Below are positions 1 through 10,700 of a DNA stretch of 64,000 nucleotides, one piece after another. The stretch is taken from assembly GCA_903903635.1 (NCBI GenBank), contig CAIUZK010000026.1:1-64000 (forward strand), in the 5' to 3' direction. Both the position numbers and the translations under genes were made by a program. Origin of the DNA: an uncultured Bacteroidota bacterium. GTDB lineage: Bacteria > Bacteroidota > Bacteroidia > Chitinophagales > Chitinophagaceae. Below the pieces are notes generated by a model. That model was not told the DNA's origin, made no database searches, and saw only the letters and a program-made list of their open reading frames with translations. How positions within the stretch are numbered: position 1 is the first letter of the stretch; the number at the start of each line of letters is the position of its first letter.

Positions 1-108
1 CTGAATGAATATCAAACCGGAATCAAAGTAGACAAAAACCAATTGGACAAAAAACGAATTCGCTACCATCCCAACATCCCAGAACTCAACTACAGAATTT
101 ATCCTTAA
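1..108 (+). CDS. C-terminal end of a probable transposase (partial, 5' end outside window)
   Basis: An open frame runs from the first base to a TAA at 106-108 and gives 35 residues ending in RIRYHPNIPELNYRIYP. The basic stretch followed by a HPNIP..NY.I ending resembles, from memory, the C-terminus of ISAzo13-type DDE transposases. That is recognition of a short tail only. The rest of the gene and any inverted repeat are outside the window, and no matching terminal repeat is obvious in the 170 bp that follow. It could also be the tail of an unrelated gene. Confidence 0.35.
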   Translation: MNEYQTGIKVDKNQLDKKRIRYHPNIPELNYRIYP

Positions 109-281
109 TTTGTAGGAATTATTTTGAAAGTCTTACTTAGGCGTAACAAGGTTTATATATTGTTTATGCCAATGCAACATTGTAGTTCATTTTTTTTTTG
201 TATTATTACAAACCTTTTTTCGAAATATGCTGTCTATTAATGATAGCGTAGAATTATTTTATTGGTTTTAAGTGATAAGTT

Positions 282-3275
282 ATGAAGAGAATATTTACCA
301 GCCTCTGTATTGTTGCAGTATTATTTTTATCAGGCAGGTCCTTAGCGCAGGTTACGGTTACAAGCAGTGATTCATTAAGTTGTACAGATACATGTACAAC
401 ACTTACAGCTCATCTGGAAGGTGATTTACCAACAGATGCCGGTGTAACATCGGATGATGTATATTCAATACTTCATCCCATAGGTTTTACATTTAACTAC
501 TATGGAATAAACTATACGCAAGTAATATTGGGCGCGAATGGGACACTGGATTTTACTGCATCAGATGCAACCATGACAGACAATTGGTCGATTCTCGGGC
601 CATTGTTAGGTAATCCATATAAATACAATAATATTTGTGGACCATGGTGCGACATTGATATTTTTTTTACGGGAAGTCCTGTAGGTACCGAAACTTATTC
701 AACCGATGGAGTTGCTCCATTCAGAAAATTTGTTGTTACCTGGTGTGCCTGCAGTATGTTCTCTTGTGGAACCCAACATACTACCACACAGATTATTATT
801 TACGAAACCACGAACATAATTGAAGTGCATATTGCGGCTAAACCTGTGTGTGCAACCTGGAATGGTGGCTATGCAATTGTTGGAGTACAGAATGCAACCG
901 GAACCGCTGCAACAACAGCGCCCGGCAGGGATTATCCATCTGTTTGGACCATTCCCCCAACCGAAGCCTGGCGATTTACCCCTGTGGGTGGTGGGGCTTC
1001 TTATACAGTATCATCTATTGCTTATGCTCCAGTGCCCTATGCAACTTCCAGCATTTACTGGTATAATGCCAGTACTGGCGCTTATCTCGGAACAGGGCCA
1101 ACATTACATGTTTGTCCAACCACCACCACTACTTATAAAGCAGGCGCTCTGGGCTGTGCAGATACTTCTTTTGGATATTATACTGTTACACCAGGTGGTT
1201 TGATCACAATCACTACATCATTTTCCAATCCTACGCGTTGTGGGATTTGTGATGGCTCTATAGCAATAAATGGATTAACTCCGGGTAGTATAGATACAAT
1301 AACCTATACCCTGAGTGGTGTACCTCAACCTACTGTTATTGCTACAGTTAGTGTTGGTGGAAGTATTTTCCTTACAGGTTTGTGTCCAGGTACCTATTCT
1401 GACATAATAGCTCATCAGGGTCCTTGTTCATCATCGCCTGCCGGGCCGATTGTACTTACCTACCCGCCCATTTCAATAAGTGGTGTAGCCTCAACTAATC
1501 CATCTGCCTGTGGTGTTTGTGATGGAACAATAACCATATCAGGACTATATCCGGGACATAGTTTTACTGTTACCTACAACAAGGATGGTATTCCACAAAC
1601 AGCAGTATCAACTGCAAGCAGTAGTACAGGGACCATTACCTTAACCGGCCTTTGCGGAGCCGCGCCACCTTATGCGGGCACTGTTTATGACAACATTGTT
1701 GCATCGTTCGGCGTATGTGTAACTCCTCCGGCCGGTCCCGTTACTTTAGCAGCTCCGGCTCCCCCTCCAGCAACGCTTACTGCGCATACCAATGCTTCGC
1801 AATGTGGTGTTTGTGATGGTACCATTACAATCAAAGGAGTTCCGCCATTTTCATTGGATTCAGTATTTTATCTCTTCAATGGCTCACCAGCACCGGCTTT
1901 TGTAACTATTGCTCATGCCGATAGTACTATTTCAATTCTATCATTATGTGCAGGGAATTATACAACTTTCTCGATTAAAGTTGGTGAGTGTACCTATAAT
2001 GTTATTGGGGGGGCGACCATTACTCAACCTTCTATTACTAGTTTATTTACACAGACAGTTCATTATGGCTGCTCCGCTGATACGATGTTTTACCAGAACC
2101 TATCAACAACGCCCGGTCCACTTTATTATATTTGGCATTTCGGCGATGGCACAACGGATACATCAACTAATCCAAGCCATGTATTTGCTCAGGGGGTATA
2201 TACTGTAACATTGGTTGCTACAAACCTTCATTGTGTTGATAGCTTCAAAATGACAGATTCTCTTATCCATCCACTTGTTGCAGCATTTACAGACGATCCA
2301 AATATTATCTGTCAGGGTAGCGCTATCCAATTCACTAATAAGACTGATTCATTGAGTACTCCACCATTATCCTATATCTGGTATTTTGGTGATAAGAATT
2401 CATCTAACTTAATTAGTCCTTCGCATGTTTATCCAAATACTGGTACTTATAAAGTGCAACTTATTGCTTCAAATTTTGTACCCTGTTTTGATACTGCCAC
2501 AGCCATAGTTTATGTAGACTCCATCAGTCCTATCAATATCAGTGTTACGGATAGTGTGTTGTGCCGGAGCACCTTTGTTACCTTTACAGGTACTTATACA
2601 ACCATTGGTAATACAGGTGTTACGTGGAATTTCGGAGATGGGGACAGCTTATTCAATGTTAACCCGGTGTCGCATTCGTATGATGGTTTTGGAACGGATA
2701 CAGTTACTATCACTGCTCATTACAGGGCCTGCGCCAATACCACTACTACCAGAATTATACATGTATTTCTGGCTCCTGATTTATATCTAGGACCGGATAC
2801 TGCCATTTGTGCAGGAAGCGAATCAATAACACTCAGGGATGACATTAATACAAAATACCCTGGCACAAAATGGAAATGGAGCACCGGCCAGACCACACCA
2901 GCTATTGTGGTAACCCAGCCTGGTTATTATTCACTTCTGGTAAGCCTGAATGGTTGTGTGGCATCTGATACGGTTTGGGTAAAGGACGATTGCTACATGA
3001 ACATTCCGAATGTTTTCTCACCAAATGGTGATGGGTCGAACGATTATTTCTTCCCCCGTCAATATCTTACGAAGGGCCTTATTAGCTTTAAGATGAGTAT
3101 ATATAACCGCTGGGGACAGGAAATCTTTGAAACAAAGTCACTAGATGGGTCGGGATGGGATGGCAAAATGAATAATGCAGATCAGCCAGAGGGAGTATAT
3201 GTGTATTTAATTGATGCAGTATTTAAGGATGGTCAAAAAGAACATCACCAGGGTAATGTGACATTACTGAGGTAA
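282..3275 (+). CDS. Secreted PKD-domain protein with type B (CHU_C) T9SS sorting domain
   Basis: This 997-residue surface or secreted protein has an N-terminal signal peptide ending near SLAQ (about residue 23). An N-terminal beta-rich domain follows (roughly 30-235, with IGFTFNYYGINYTQVILGANG). Next come three repeats each opening with CG-x-CDG (near residues 320, 410 and 510). Three PKD domains follow with the motifs WHFGDGTTD, WYFGDKNSS and WNFGDGDSL. The C-terminus is a gliding-motility-associated (CHU_C, type B) sorting domain with FSPNGDGSNDYF and YNRWGQEIFE. Such domains direct export and anchoring by the type IX system, whose core genes lie at 36800-41503. No catalytic domain is visible, so an adhesin or structural role is inferred. 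It is the first of a run of four co-oriented secreted-protein genes that have separate intergenic regions and are probably not one operon. Confidence 0.85.
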   Translation: MKRIFTSLCIVAVLFLSGRSLAQVTVTSSDSLSCTDTCTTLTAHLEGDLPTDAGVTSDDVYSILHPIGFTFNYYGINYTQVILGANGTLDFTASDATMTDNWSILGPLLGNPYKYNNICGPWCDIDIFFTGSPVGTETYSTDGVAPFRKFVVTWCACSMFSCGTQHTTTQIIIYETTNIIEVHIAAKPVCATWNGGYAIVGVQNATGTAATTAPGRDYPSVWTIPPTEAWRFTPVGGGASYTVSSIAYAPVPYATSSIYWYNASTGAYLGTGPTLHVCPTTTTTYKAGALGCADTSFGYYTVTPGGLITITTSFSNPTRCGICDGSIAINGLTPGSIDTITYTLSGVPQPTVIATVSVGGSIFLTGLCPGTYSDIIAHQGPCSSSPAGPIVLTYPPISISGVASTNPSACGVCDGTITISGLYPGHSFTVTYNKDGIPQTAVSTASSSTGTITLTGLCGAAPPYAGTVYDNIVASFGVCVTPPAGPVTLAAPAPPPATLTAHTNASQCGVCDGTITIKGVPPFSLDSVFYLFNGSPAPAFVTIAHADSTISILSLCAGNYTTFSIKVGECTYNVIGGATITQPSITSLFTQTVHYGCSADTMFYQNLSTTPGPLYYIWHFGDGTTDTSTNPSHVFAQGVYTVTLVATNLHCVDSFKMTDSLIHPLVAAFTDDPNIICQGSAIQFTNKTDSLSTPPLSYIWYFGDKNSSNLISPSHVYPNTGTYKVQLIASNFVPCFDTATAIVYVDSISPINISVTDSVLCRSTFVTFTGTYTTIGNTGVTWNFGDGDSLFNVNPVSHSYDGFGTDTVTITAHYRACANTTTTRIIHVFLAPDLYLGPDTAICAGSESITLRDDINTKYPGTKWKWSTGQTTPAIVVTQPGYYSLLVSLNGCVASDTVWVKDDCYMNIPNVFSPNGDGSNDYFFPRQYLTKGLISFKMSIYNRWGQEIFETKSLDGSGWDGKMNNADQPEGVYVYLIDAVFKDGQKEHHQGNVTLLR

Positions 3276-3663
3276 TTGATAGATTATTAAAGGTTAAATA
3301 ATTATAGTGCCTGGAGCGTTTGATCAGTTTTAAGTTAAATGTTATTAGTAATAATGTTAGTAAACTAGTCCCGAAATCAACTGAAAGTTAGTATTTTCCT
3401 TCCCAATGAAAAGTTATTACCGGATTTTGAAAAAAAATGTGGTAAATGAGGTTTAAAAGTTATGAGTTTTAGAAAACTTACGTATTTTTAATACCCCTAA
3501 AACCAATGTCATTAACTTAAGCCCCAAACGTAATGCGGTCGGCGCTGAAGAAGCGGTGCAATGGATTACTGCCGTTAAGTTGATGACATTGCTCCTAAAG
3601 CTATGATGTTATTTTGATTTGTGTAATGTTTTGAAATGGTTTTAGACTAATAATAAAAAATTT
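3276..3663. other. Intergenic region containing an 88-bp hairpin element
   Basis: This AT-rich spacer separates two secreted-protein genes. It holds the inverted-repeat element at 3504-3591, listed separately. I see no convincing U-tract terminator for the upstream gene and no open frame of protein-like composition. No clear TAnnTTTG promoter box was found ahead of the next gene. Confidence 0.6.
3504..3591. repeat. 88-bp inverted-repeat (hairpin/MITE-like) element
   Basis: The outer 17 bases, CAATGTCATTAACTTAA, pair with TTAAGTTGATGACATTG at the other end with one mismatch. The middle is GC-richer than its surroundings. The hexamer CCTAAA occurs just outside both ends (near 3496 and 3594), which could be a target duplication. 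No transposase is encoded, so it would be non-autonomous. A structured RNA element is the alternative. Confidence 0.45.
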
Positions 3664-6600
3664 ATGAAAAAAATCTACCTCTTTCTTGTAATTACAATAC
3701 TGACTTTTGCAGGTATTGGCACATCCTTAGCCCAGATGGTAGGAACAAATACTTTTCTTCAAGGCCATTGGCTTGAAATCGGGATGATAAACAATGATGC
3801 CTTCGGGACAAGTACTGCTCCCGCAGGTTACCATCCACATGGTTCCGCAGGGGTGGGGGAAGTATATGACTGGGGTCATGACGGATGGGCAGTAGGCGCT
3901 CCCGCCTATATGGGCGACTACACACTTCCCGGATTCCCTACCGAAGGGTGGAGTATGCAGGTAAACGGGCTTTATAACAACGCCTGGCAGGCAGGAGGTT
4001 TTCCGGGTACAGGCTCTCTTACCGGTGCGCCTGTTTCCTATAGTAATGCAGGTGGCCGTATTATTGGTAACTGGTCGGGTACAGCCTCAGCCGGTGGCCT
4101 ATCGGTAAAGCAGGAAACACGTGTTGATACAGAAGCCTCATGGGTGGTAGTTACTACTTTGTTCAAAAACACAACTGCGGCGCCCATTGCGAATGTTTAT
4201 TATGAAAGAACATGCGATCCGGATAATGATGAAACATGGCCCGGGGGAAGTTTTACCACAGCAAATACTATTGTTCATCAAAATGATCTTGATCACAGGG
4301 TACAGGTTACAGCGATTGGAAATTTAGGCGCATCAGCCTTCATGTCATTATGTACAAAAGACTGTCGCGCAAAGTGCTTTATTATTCCCTTCAGCCTGAC
4401 TCCGGTAAATAGTTTAAGTGATATATGGAACGAGGCCGGAACAGCATCGGGCTACTATTATACCGGCTCCAATACAAACGATGAAGGTATCGGACTTGTA
4501 TATAATCTGGGTACAATTGCCCCTGGCGACAGCGCAATAATTTCGTATGCCTATGTATTTTCCAACAACAATGGTATTGATAGTGCATTGCCTGATCCGC
4601 AACTTGTGGTGAATGGCGTACCGGTTACCAATGCGCTTCCGCCAAACCCAACAATTGATACCTTTAACACCTGCTCGGTGCCTGGTATGACATCTTTACC
4701 TGTAAGTATTTTGTATGCTACCGATAAAGACTGGAGCTGGAGTAGCTGGACATGGACACCTTCAACAGGCCTGACTTCAACAACAGGGACTTCGGTTATT
4801 ATCAATATTAATTTGCTTACCGGCCCGACTACTTTTACCATTACAGGAACAGATAGTGCAACAGGCATGAAAGATTGTAATAACAAAGTATTCCTGCTGA
4901 CCATACTTCCTTGTCATACGGCACATAATAACAGTCCGTGTGAAGGAGATACGCTTAAGTTGTGGGATTTTGGCGATTCAACAGGCGCAACCTATGCATG
5001 GACAGGACCGGGAGGTTTTACGAGTACGCAGCAGTATATCAGCATATTCCCGGCTGTATTTTCTGATTCCGGACTATATCATGTAATCAAGACTATAGGT
5101 ACCGTACATGATTCAGATAGTACGTATGTATACATCAGACCAAAACCAATTCTAAATCTTACCACTAATGCGCCACTTTGCTTTGGTATGGTAGATACTT
5201 TAACTTTGGGCGTAACACCGTTTACCCCCGGAGAGACCTTCCTTTGGTCCGGCCCCGCGGGCTATACCTCGACACAACAATATCCGACAATTAATGGATT
5301 CGTGCCTATTGATTCGGGAATGTACAGGGTTATAGGTACAACATCATGGGGCTGTAAGGATACCGCATTTATTGATATAGGTATGATACCACAGCCACTA
5401 CCGCCTACCATTTCTCAACCGAGATATTGCCAGGGAACACCATTCGGAGCTTATACTATTTCCGGTTTGGTGCCGGGAGGATATGTGATCTGGTATCCAT
5501 CGGGTACAGGTGGAACCGGGACGCTTATACCTACACCAATTAATACTACGGTACCACAGAAAACCAAGGTTTACTTCAGTCAGAAATCAGGTGGTTGTGA
5601 AAGCAAACGAGATAGTATTACAGTTTGGGTAGTGACGACTCCTGCTGCACCAACAGTAACCGGAACAATGCAGTATTGCCAGTTTATCGGGCCTGTGACT
5701 ACACTTAATGTTATGCCAGCAACAGCCGATACGCTCAGTTGGTATTATGCCGCTACCGGAGGTATTCCATATTATACGGAGCCGTTACCTAATATTACTA
5801 CGGCCGGAATTTATAATTATTGGGTGAGCCAGACAGATACCGGTTGTGAAAGTTCAAGAACACCTGTAACTATAACCATTCACCCTAAACCATCGCCACC
5901 GATCGTAACTCAAACTCCATGGTGTCAGTTCAGGACTCCCGGTCCTGTAGTAGCTGCTCCAAGCGGTATCGGGGACTTCCTGTTGTGGTATGGACCGGGA
6001 GTTACGGCCGGATCAACTGTTGCTCCTACCCCAGGTTCATTAATAGCACCGGATACAATATCATACTATGTTACAGAAACAACAATTTATGGTTGCGTGA
6101 GTGATAGTTCGCTTGATGTGGTAGTTATTAAAGTTAAGCCACCGGTACCACTAACCAAGGACATAGCCTATTGCCAGCATGATATCGCCAAGCCATTGAA
6201 CTGGCTTGTGGACAGCATCGCTACGTCGCATCTGAACTGGTATTATAATGGCACTTCAGTTACCCCTACTCCCACACCAGTGACCGATACATTGCCCGGA
6301 ACTTATACGTGGTATGTAAGCCAGACTGTGCCAAACAATATCACGGGTTGTGAAGGCGATAGTGCATCAGTAAGTGTAAGGATTGTATATAAACCTGTAT
6401 TCGGAATTCAGGTAAGTGCGCCCTTTGTTTGCCAGTATGACTCTTTAACTCTTTCTTATTGTTGTGGTCCTGCACTTTTTGCTGCGGGCTATTTGTGGAC
6501 ATTGCCAGCAGGCGCAACAGCCGTTGGCGGAACAAGTATTTACGACTCAATAATCAGGGTGGAATTTGATGCGGCAAACCAGAATAATTATGTGGTTCTG

Positions 6601-7497
6601 CGTGCCAGTGATGACAGTAACTTCTGTGCTTCATATGACACAGTTCGAATCAAAGTAATAGCACAGCCCACAATGCTTGCATTTACCAAGGGTGATGTTT
6701 GCCTTGGTGATACTACACTTCTGGGGTTGACCGACAGGAGTTCCGGCGCATCTATTTATACCTGGTATATAGATAGTGTGTTAATGGCCAATTCAACAGC
6801 TATAACAACAATATCGGCCAATTCAAACAGCGGCGGCCCATTCCTTATCAGTTGGGTAGATAGTGGTAAGCACGTTGTTATGGTTACCACGAAGAGCACT
6901 GAGGGATGTAAATCCAGACCAGCTTTTGATTCAATAAATGTACATGCATCGCCGGATGCATCGTTTAAAATTCTCGGTATTGATTCAGGTAGTGTTTTCG
7001 GAGATAAGTTCTGTCTGGAAGATAGTGTGCAGTTCTCTGCCAATGCTATTAATTACAGTTATTCCTACGCCTGGGCACCATCACATTCATTTGCCAATAT
7101 TAACCAGGCGGTTATCTTTGGTAAGATGGAAAGTACGCATAGTATAATAACACTTAAGGTTACTGATCCATTCGGATGTTATGCCACTACGAATATGGAG
7201 CTTACACCAGGAACCTGTTGTGCAGTAACTTTCCCGGATGCATTCACTCCTAATGGTGATGGTAAGAATGATGTTTTCCGTCCGATATTCCCGGCTGGAA
7301 GTTTCCATAGATTCCATAAGTTCCAGGTTGCCAATCGTTGGGGAGCTGTGGTATTTGAAGGAGGAAACAGCAATACATCGTGGGATGGAACCTTGAATGG
7401 AGTGCCGCAAGATATGGGTGTATATTTTTATTATATCAAATATGACTGTGGTGGATCTACTTTTGAAACCAAGGGTGATGTAACACTGATAAGATAA
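3664..7497 (+). CDS. Large secreted Ig/PKD-like repeat protein with type B (CHU_C) sorting domain, paralogue A
   Basis: A 1277-residue protein with a signal peptide ending near TSLAQ. The N-terminal domain (about 25-330) is unique to this gene and contains TCDPDNDETWPGG. From about residue 419 onward it consists of Ig/PKD-like beta domains that recur with YCQ...P openings (MQYCQFIGPV, WCQFRTPGPV, YCQHDIAKPL) and cysteine-containing ends. The C-terminus is a CHU_C domain with FTPNGDGKNDVFRP and ANRWGAVVFEGG. The last 2.6 kb are closely matched by the next gene (8341-10929), so the pair arose by duplication, while the N-terminal domains are unrelated. Export by the type IX system is expected from the C-terminal domain. 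A surface adhesin role is inferred, with no enzymatic motif seen. A strong hairpin terminator follows. Confidence 0.85.
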   Translation: MKKIYLFLVITILTFAGIGTSLAQMVGTNTFLQGHWLEIGMINNDAFGTSTAPAGYHPHGSAGVGEVYDWGHDGWAVGAPAYMGDYTLPGFPTEGWSMQVNGLYNNAWQAGGFPGTGSLTGAPVSYSNAGGRIIGNWSGTASAGGLSVKQETRVDTEASWVVVTTLFKNTTAAPIANVYYERTCDPDNDETWPGGSFTTANTIVHQNDLDHRVQVTAIGNLGASAFMSLCTKDCRAKCFIIPFSLTPVNSLSDIWNEAGTASGYYYTGSNTNDEGIGLVYNLGTIAPGDSAIISYAYVFSNNNGIDSALPDPQLVVNGVPVTNALPPNPTIDTFNTCSVPGMTSLPVSILYATDKDWSWSSWTWTPSTGLTSTTGTSVIININLLTGPTTFTITGTDSATGMKDCNNKVFLLTILPCHTAHNNSPCEGDTLKLWDFGDSTGATYAWTGPGGFTSTQQYISIFPAVFSDSGLYHVIKTIGTVHDSDSTYVYIRPKPILNLTTNAPLCFGMVDTLTLGVTPFTPGETFLWSGPAGYTSTQQYPTINGFVPIDSGMYRVIGTTSWGCKDTAFIDIGMIPQPLPPTISQPRYCQGTPFGAYTISGLVPGGYVIWYPSGTGGTGTLIPTPINTTVPQKTKVYFSQKSGGCESKRDSITVWVVTTPAAPTVTGTMQYCQFIGPVTTLNVMPATADTLSWYYAATGGIPYYTEPLPNITTAGIYNYWVSQTDTGCESSRTPVTITIHPKPSPPIVTQTPWCQFRTPGPVVAAPSGIGDFLLWYGPGVTAGSTVAPTPGSLIAPDTISYYVTETTIYGCVSDSSLDVVVIKVKPPVPLTKDIAYCQHDIAKPLNWLVDSIATSHLNWYYNGTSVTPTPTPVTDTLPGTYTWYVSQTVPNNITGCEGDSASVSVRIVYKPVFGIQVSAPFVCQYDSLTLSYCCGPALFAAGYLWTLPAGATAVGGTSIYDSIIRVEFDAANQNNYVVLRASDDSNFCASYDTVRIKVIAQPTMLAFTKGDVCLGDTTLLGLTDRSSGASIYTWYIDSVLMANSTAITTISANSNSGGPFLISWVDSGKHVVMVTTKSTEGCKSRPAFDSINVHASPDASFKILGIDSGSVFGDKFCLEDSVQFSANAINYSYSYAWAPSHSFANINQAVIFGKMESTHSIITLKVTDPFGCYATTNMELTPGTCCAVTFPDAFTPNGDGKNDVFRPIFPAGSFHRFHKFQVANRWGAVVFEGGNSNTSWDGTLNGVPQDMGVYFYYIKYDCGGSTFETKGDVTLIR
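4919..7497 (+). repeat. Duplicated block, copy 1 (2.6 kb, C-terminal part of paralogue A)
   Basis: The encoded protein from NNSPCEGDTLKL to the C-terminus is collinear with that from NNSPCIGDTLKL in the next gene. Whole stretches are identical (for example FGIQVS.PFVCQ and ITGCEGDSASVSVRIVYKP apart from single changes). Upstream of this point the two genes do not resemble each other. Confidence 0.8.
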
Positions 7498-7517
7498 TAA
7501 TATCATAATATTATAAT

Positions 7518-7562
7518 AAAAGCACAAAGGCTACCATCAAGTGGTGGTCTTTGTGCTTTTAT
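7518..7562 (+). terminator. Rho-independent terminator after paralogue A
   Basis: Perfect 12-bp arms AAAAGCACAAAG and CTTTGTGCTTTT enclose a further short inner stem, ending in a T run. It lies about 20 bp after the stop codon. The A-rich start makes it potentially bidirectional, but no gene points in from the other side. Confidence 0.85.
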
Positions 7563-7782
7563 ATAGTATTGATTTGCAATTAATTACAAGAAACAATATT
7601 GGTTTATTACAAACATCAAGTCATTCGATGAAATACATCAAATGGCATGGTGATTATAAAATTATATAATGATACCCATCCAATTTATAAGTTTTGACTG
7701 TCTTGATAAAAGAGGGTATTTTCTCAACTAATTTGTAAATAACAAAAATATCATTAATTTTATTGTCAAACATAGGCTCAAC

Positions 7783-10700
7783 ATGAGATACTTATATACT
7801 GTTGCAATTGCAATTCTACTATCATTTACTGCAAAAGGTCAATTCATGATCATTTCCAATTTTACTGGTACCAGCTTTTACGGTTCATTGGGAGTGACAG
7901 TTACTTCGATGGGTAGTGTTTCTACAGGTGGAGGTAGTTGCCTGGGTGCACCACTTGAATATTGGGCTGGTCAAACAGGTCCCGGAGCTTATATTTATAC
8001 AGTTAGTGCACCTGTATACCGAATCAGGGTGCATACCTGGGGTATTAACGGAGGTCCGTTAGGCTCTGGAGAATATTGTCAGATGTACATAAACGGAGCT
8101 ATTTATGCCCTGACTCCTGCAGACGTTACTTCCTACACGGAATGTTTACCAGGCGGTGGTCCTATGTATATTTCCGCTGGTCGGTGGATGGGCCCTGTTG
8201 GTCTGACTTCGAACTATAACGGTGGTGATTATATTATTAGTGTGTGTACCGGAATTTCGTCTTTTGAACTTTGGTGTAATGGTTCACTGTCTGGTGTTGC
8301 GTATCACGTTGAAGTGGATACTGTAAGACCACCAGCATGTGTACATGCCGTGAATAACAGCCCATGTATAGGAGATACACTGAAGCTGGATATGGAGGGT
8401 GACTCTACAGGCGCTACCTATAGCTGGACCGGGCCAGGTGGCTTTACCAGTACACTTCAAAATCCATTTATCTATCCATCTACATTCCCTGATTCGGGCT
8501 TGTATCATGTAATCAGGTATGCAGGTGTTGTGAATGATACCGACAGTACTTACGTTGTAATTCATCCGAAGCCGGTAGTGAACGTTACGAATAATTCACC
8601 TTTATGTTCTAATATTACCAGCACATTGCAATTGGGTGTAACTCCTGATTCTACAGGTGAGACTTTTTTATGGGTCGGGCCACCTATATCGGGTTTTACT
8701 TCTACCTTACAAAATCCGAACTTCACAACCTTTGTAGCGGCAGACACCGGTAATTACTGGGTATATGCAACAACACAATACGGTTGTAAGGATACAGGTC
8801 ATACCCATGTTTCAGTAGTTGACCCACCGCCAACACCGACGGTGTCTGATATGAACTATTGTCAGGGTGAAATATTTGTTCCTTTCACACTGGGTGGTAT
8901 TATTCCAGGAGATACTGTGTTATGGTATACTACACCAACAGGAGGCTTTAGCTCTACTATTGCAATTACAGTTAATACCGCTGTGCCTGGTATGTATCAT
9001 GTATGGGTAAGTCAGAAACTGGGTCAATGTGAAAGTGGAAGGGGAACGGATTCAGTCAGAGTAACGACTACACCACCAGCTCCAGTTGTTACCGGACCAA
9101 TGCAGTATTGCCAGTTCATCGGGCCTATTGTTACGCTAACCGTTACTACAACACCGAGTGGGGTTGCGAGGTGGTATACAATGGCGACCGGAGGATCATT
9201 TACCCTTGCTCAACCCTATATTAATGTAAATGCTGCAGGCGTACACAATTATTGGGTAAGCCAGATAGACTCAGGTTGCGAAGGACCAAGGACACCGGTT
9301 ACGATTACTATTCATCCAAAACCAGCGCCACCTATTATTACGCAAACACCATGGTGTCAGTTCAGAACACCTGGTCCTGTATCAGGAGTGCCAAGCGGAA
9401 CAGGGGACCAACTGTTATGGTATGGTCCGGGCGTTACTGCGGGATCAATAGTGGCACCTACACCAGGCACGTTCGTTGCACCGGATACGATTAAGTATTA
9501 TGTTACCGAGACAACTATTTATGGATGTGTGAGTGATAGTACTCTTGATGTAGTGGTTATTAAAGTTAAGCCACCTATTCCGGTAACAAAGGATATTTCT
9601 TATTGTCAGCATGATATTGCCAAACCATTGAACTGGCTTGCAGACAGCATTGCTACATCACACCTTAACTGGTACTATCATGGCACTTCTTTAAACCCAA
9701 CTCCTATTCCGGTTACTGATACACTTCCCGGTACATATACATGGTATGTAAGCCAGACAGTACCAAACAATGTCACCGGATGCGAAGGCGACAGTGCATC
9801 GGTGAGTGTGAGAATTGTGTATAAACCGGTCTTCGGAATTCAGGTAAGTTCACCATTCGTATGTCAGTTTGATTCAATTAAATTATCTTATTGTTGTGGT
9901 CCAACGTTGTTTGCTCCGGGATATTTGTGGACATTACCTGCAGGTGCAATAGCGGTAGCGCATACGAGCATTTATGACTCATCAATAATGGTTCAGTTTG
10001 ATTCGGCAAATCAGAATAATTATGTTATTCTGAGGGCCAGTGATGACAGCAACTTCTGCGCAGGTTATGATACTGTCCGTATTAAAGTGGTTAAACAACC
10101 GGATATGGCCACCTATACTAAACCTGATGTATGCCTTGGCGATACAGTTCAATTAGGTCTGGCAAATATCTCTCCTGATGCGTTCGCTTACTATTGGTAT
10201 ATCGACAGTGTGCCAATGTCCAGTTCTACTGCAATAAGAATGATATCTCACAATTCGCACAGTGGCGGGCCATATACCATTAGTTGGGTAGATAGCGGTA
10301 AGCATGTGATAACCATTACTTCTACAACAATAGAAGGATGTAAATCCATGCCGGCATATGATTCAGTAAATGTTCATACAATGCCGGATGCATCGTTTAT
10401 TATACTGGGAGTTGATTCGTTAAGCAAATTCGGAGATAAATTCTGCCTTGAAGACAGTGTTCAGTTCTCGGCCAATAAAATCAATTACAGGTATTCATAT
10501 GAATGGTCTCCTGCACACTATTTCGATAACCTGAATACACCGGTTATCTTTGGAAAAATGGAGAGTGAAAATAGTCTTATTACCCTTAAGGTAACCGATC
10601 CGTTTGGGTGTTATGCCACTACAAGCCAACTGATAAAACCAGCAACCTGTTGTGCAGTAACCTTCCCGGATGCATTCACCCCTAATGGTGATGGTAAGAA

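Noticed and set aside
7087-7527. 146-residue minus-strand ORF overlapping the end of paralogue A
   Set aside because: It reads antisense through the CHU_C domain, and a similar shadow appears at the same place in paralogue B.
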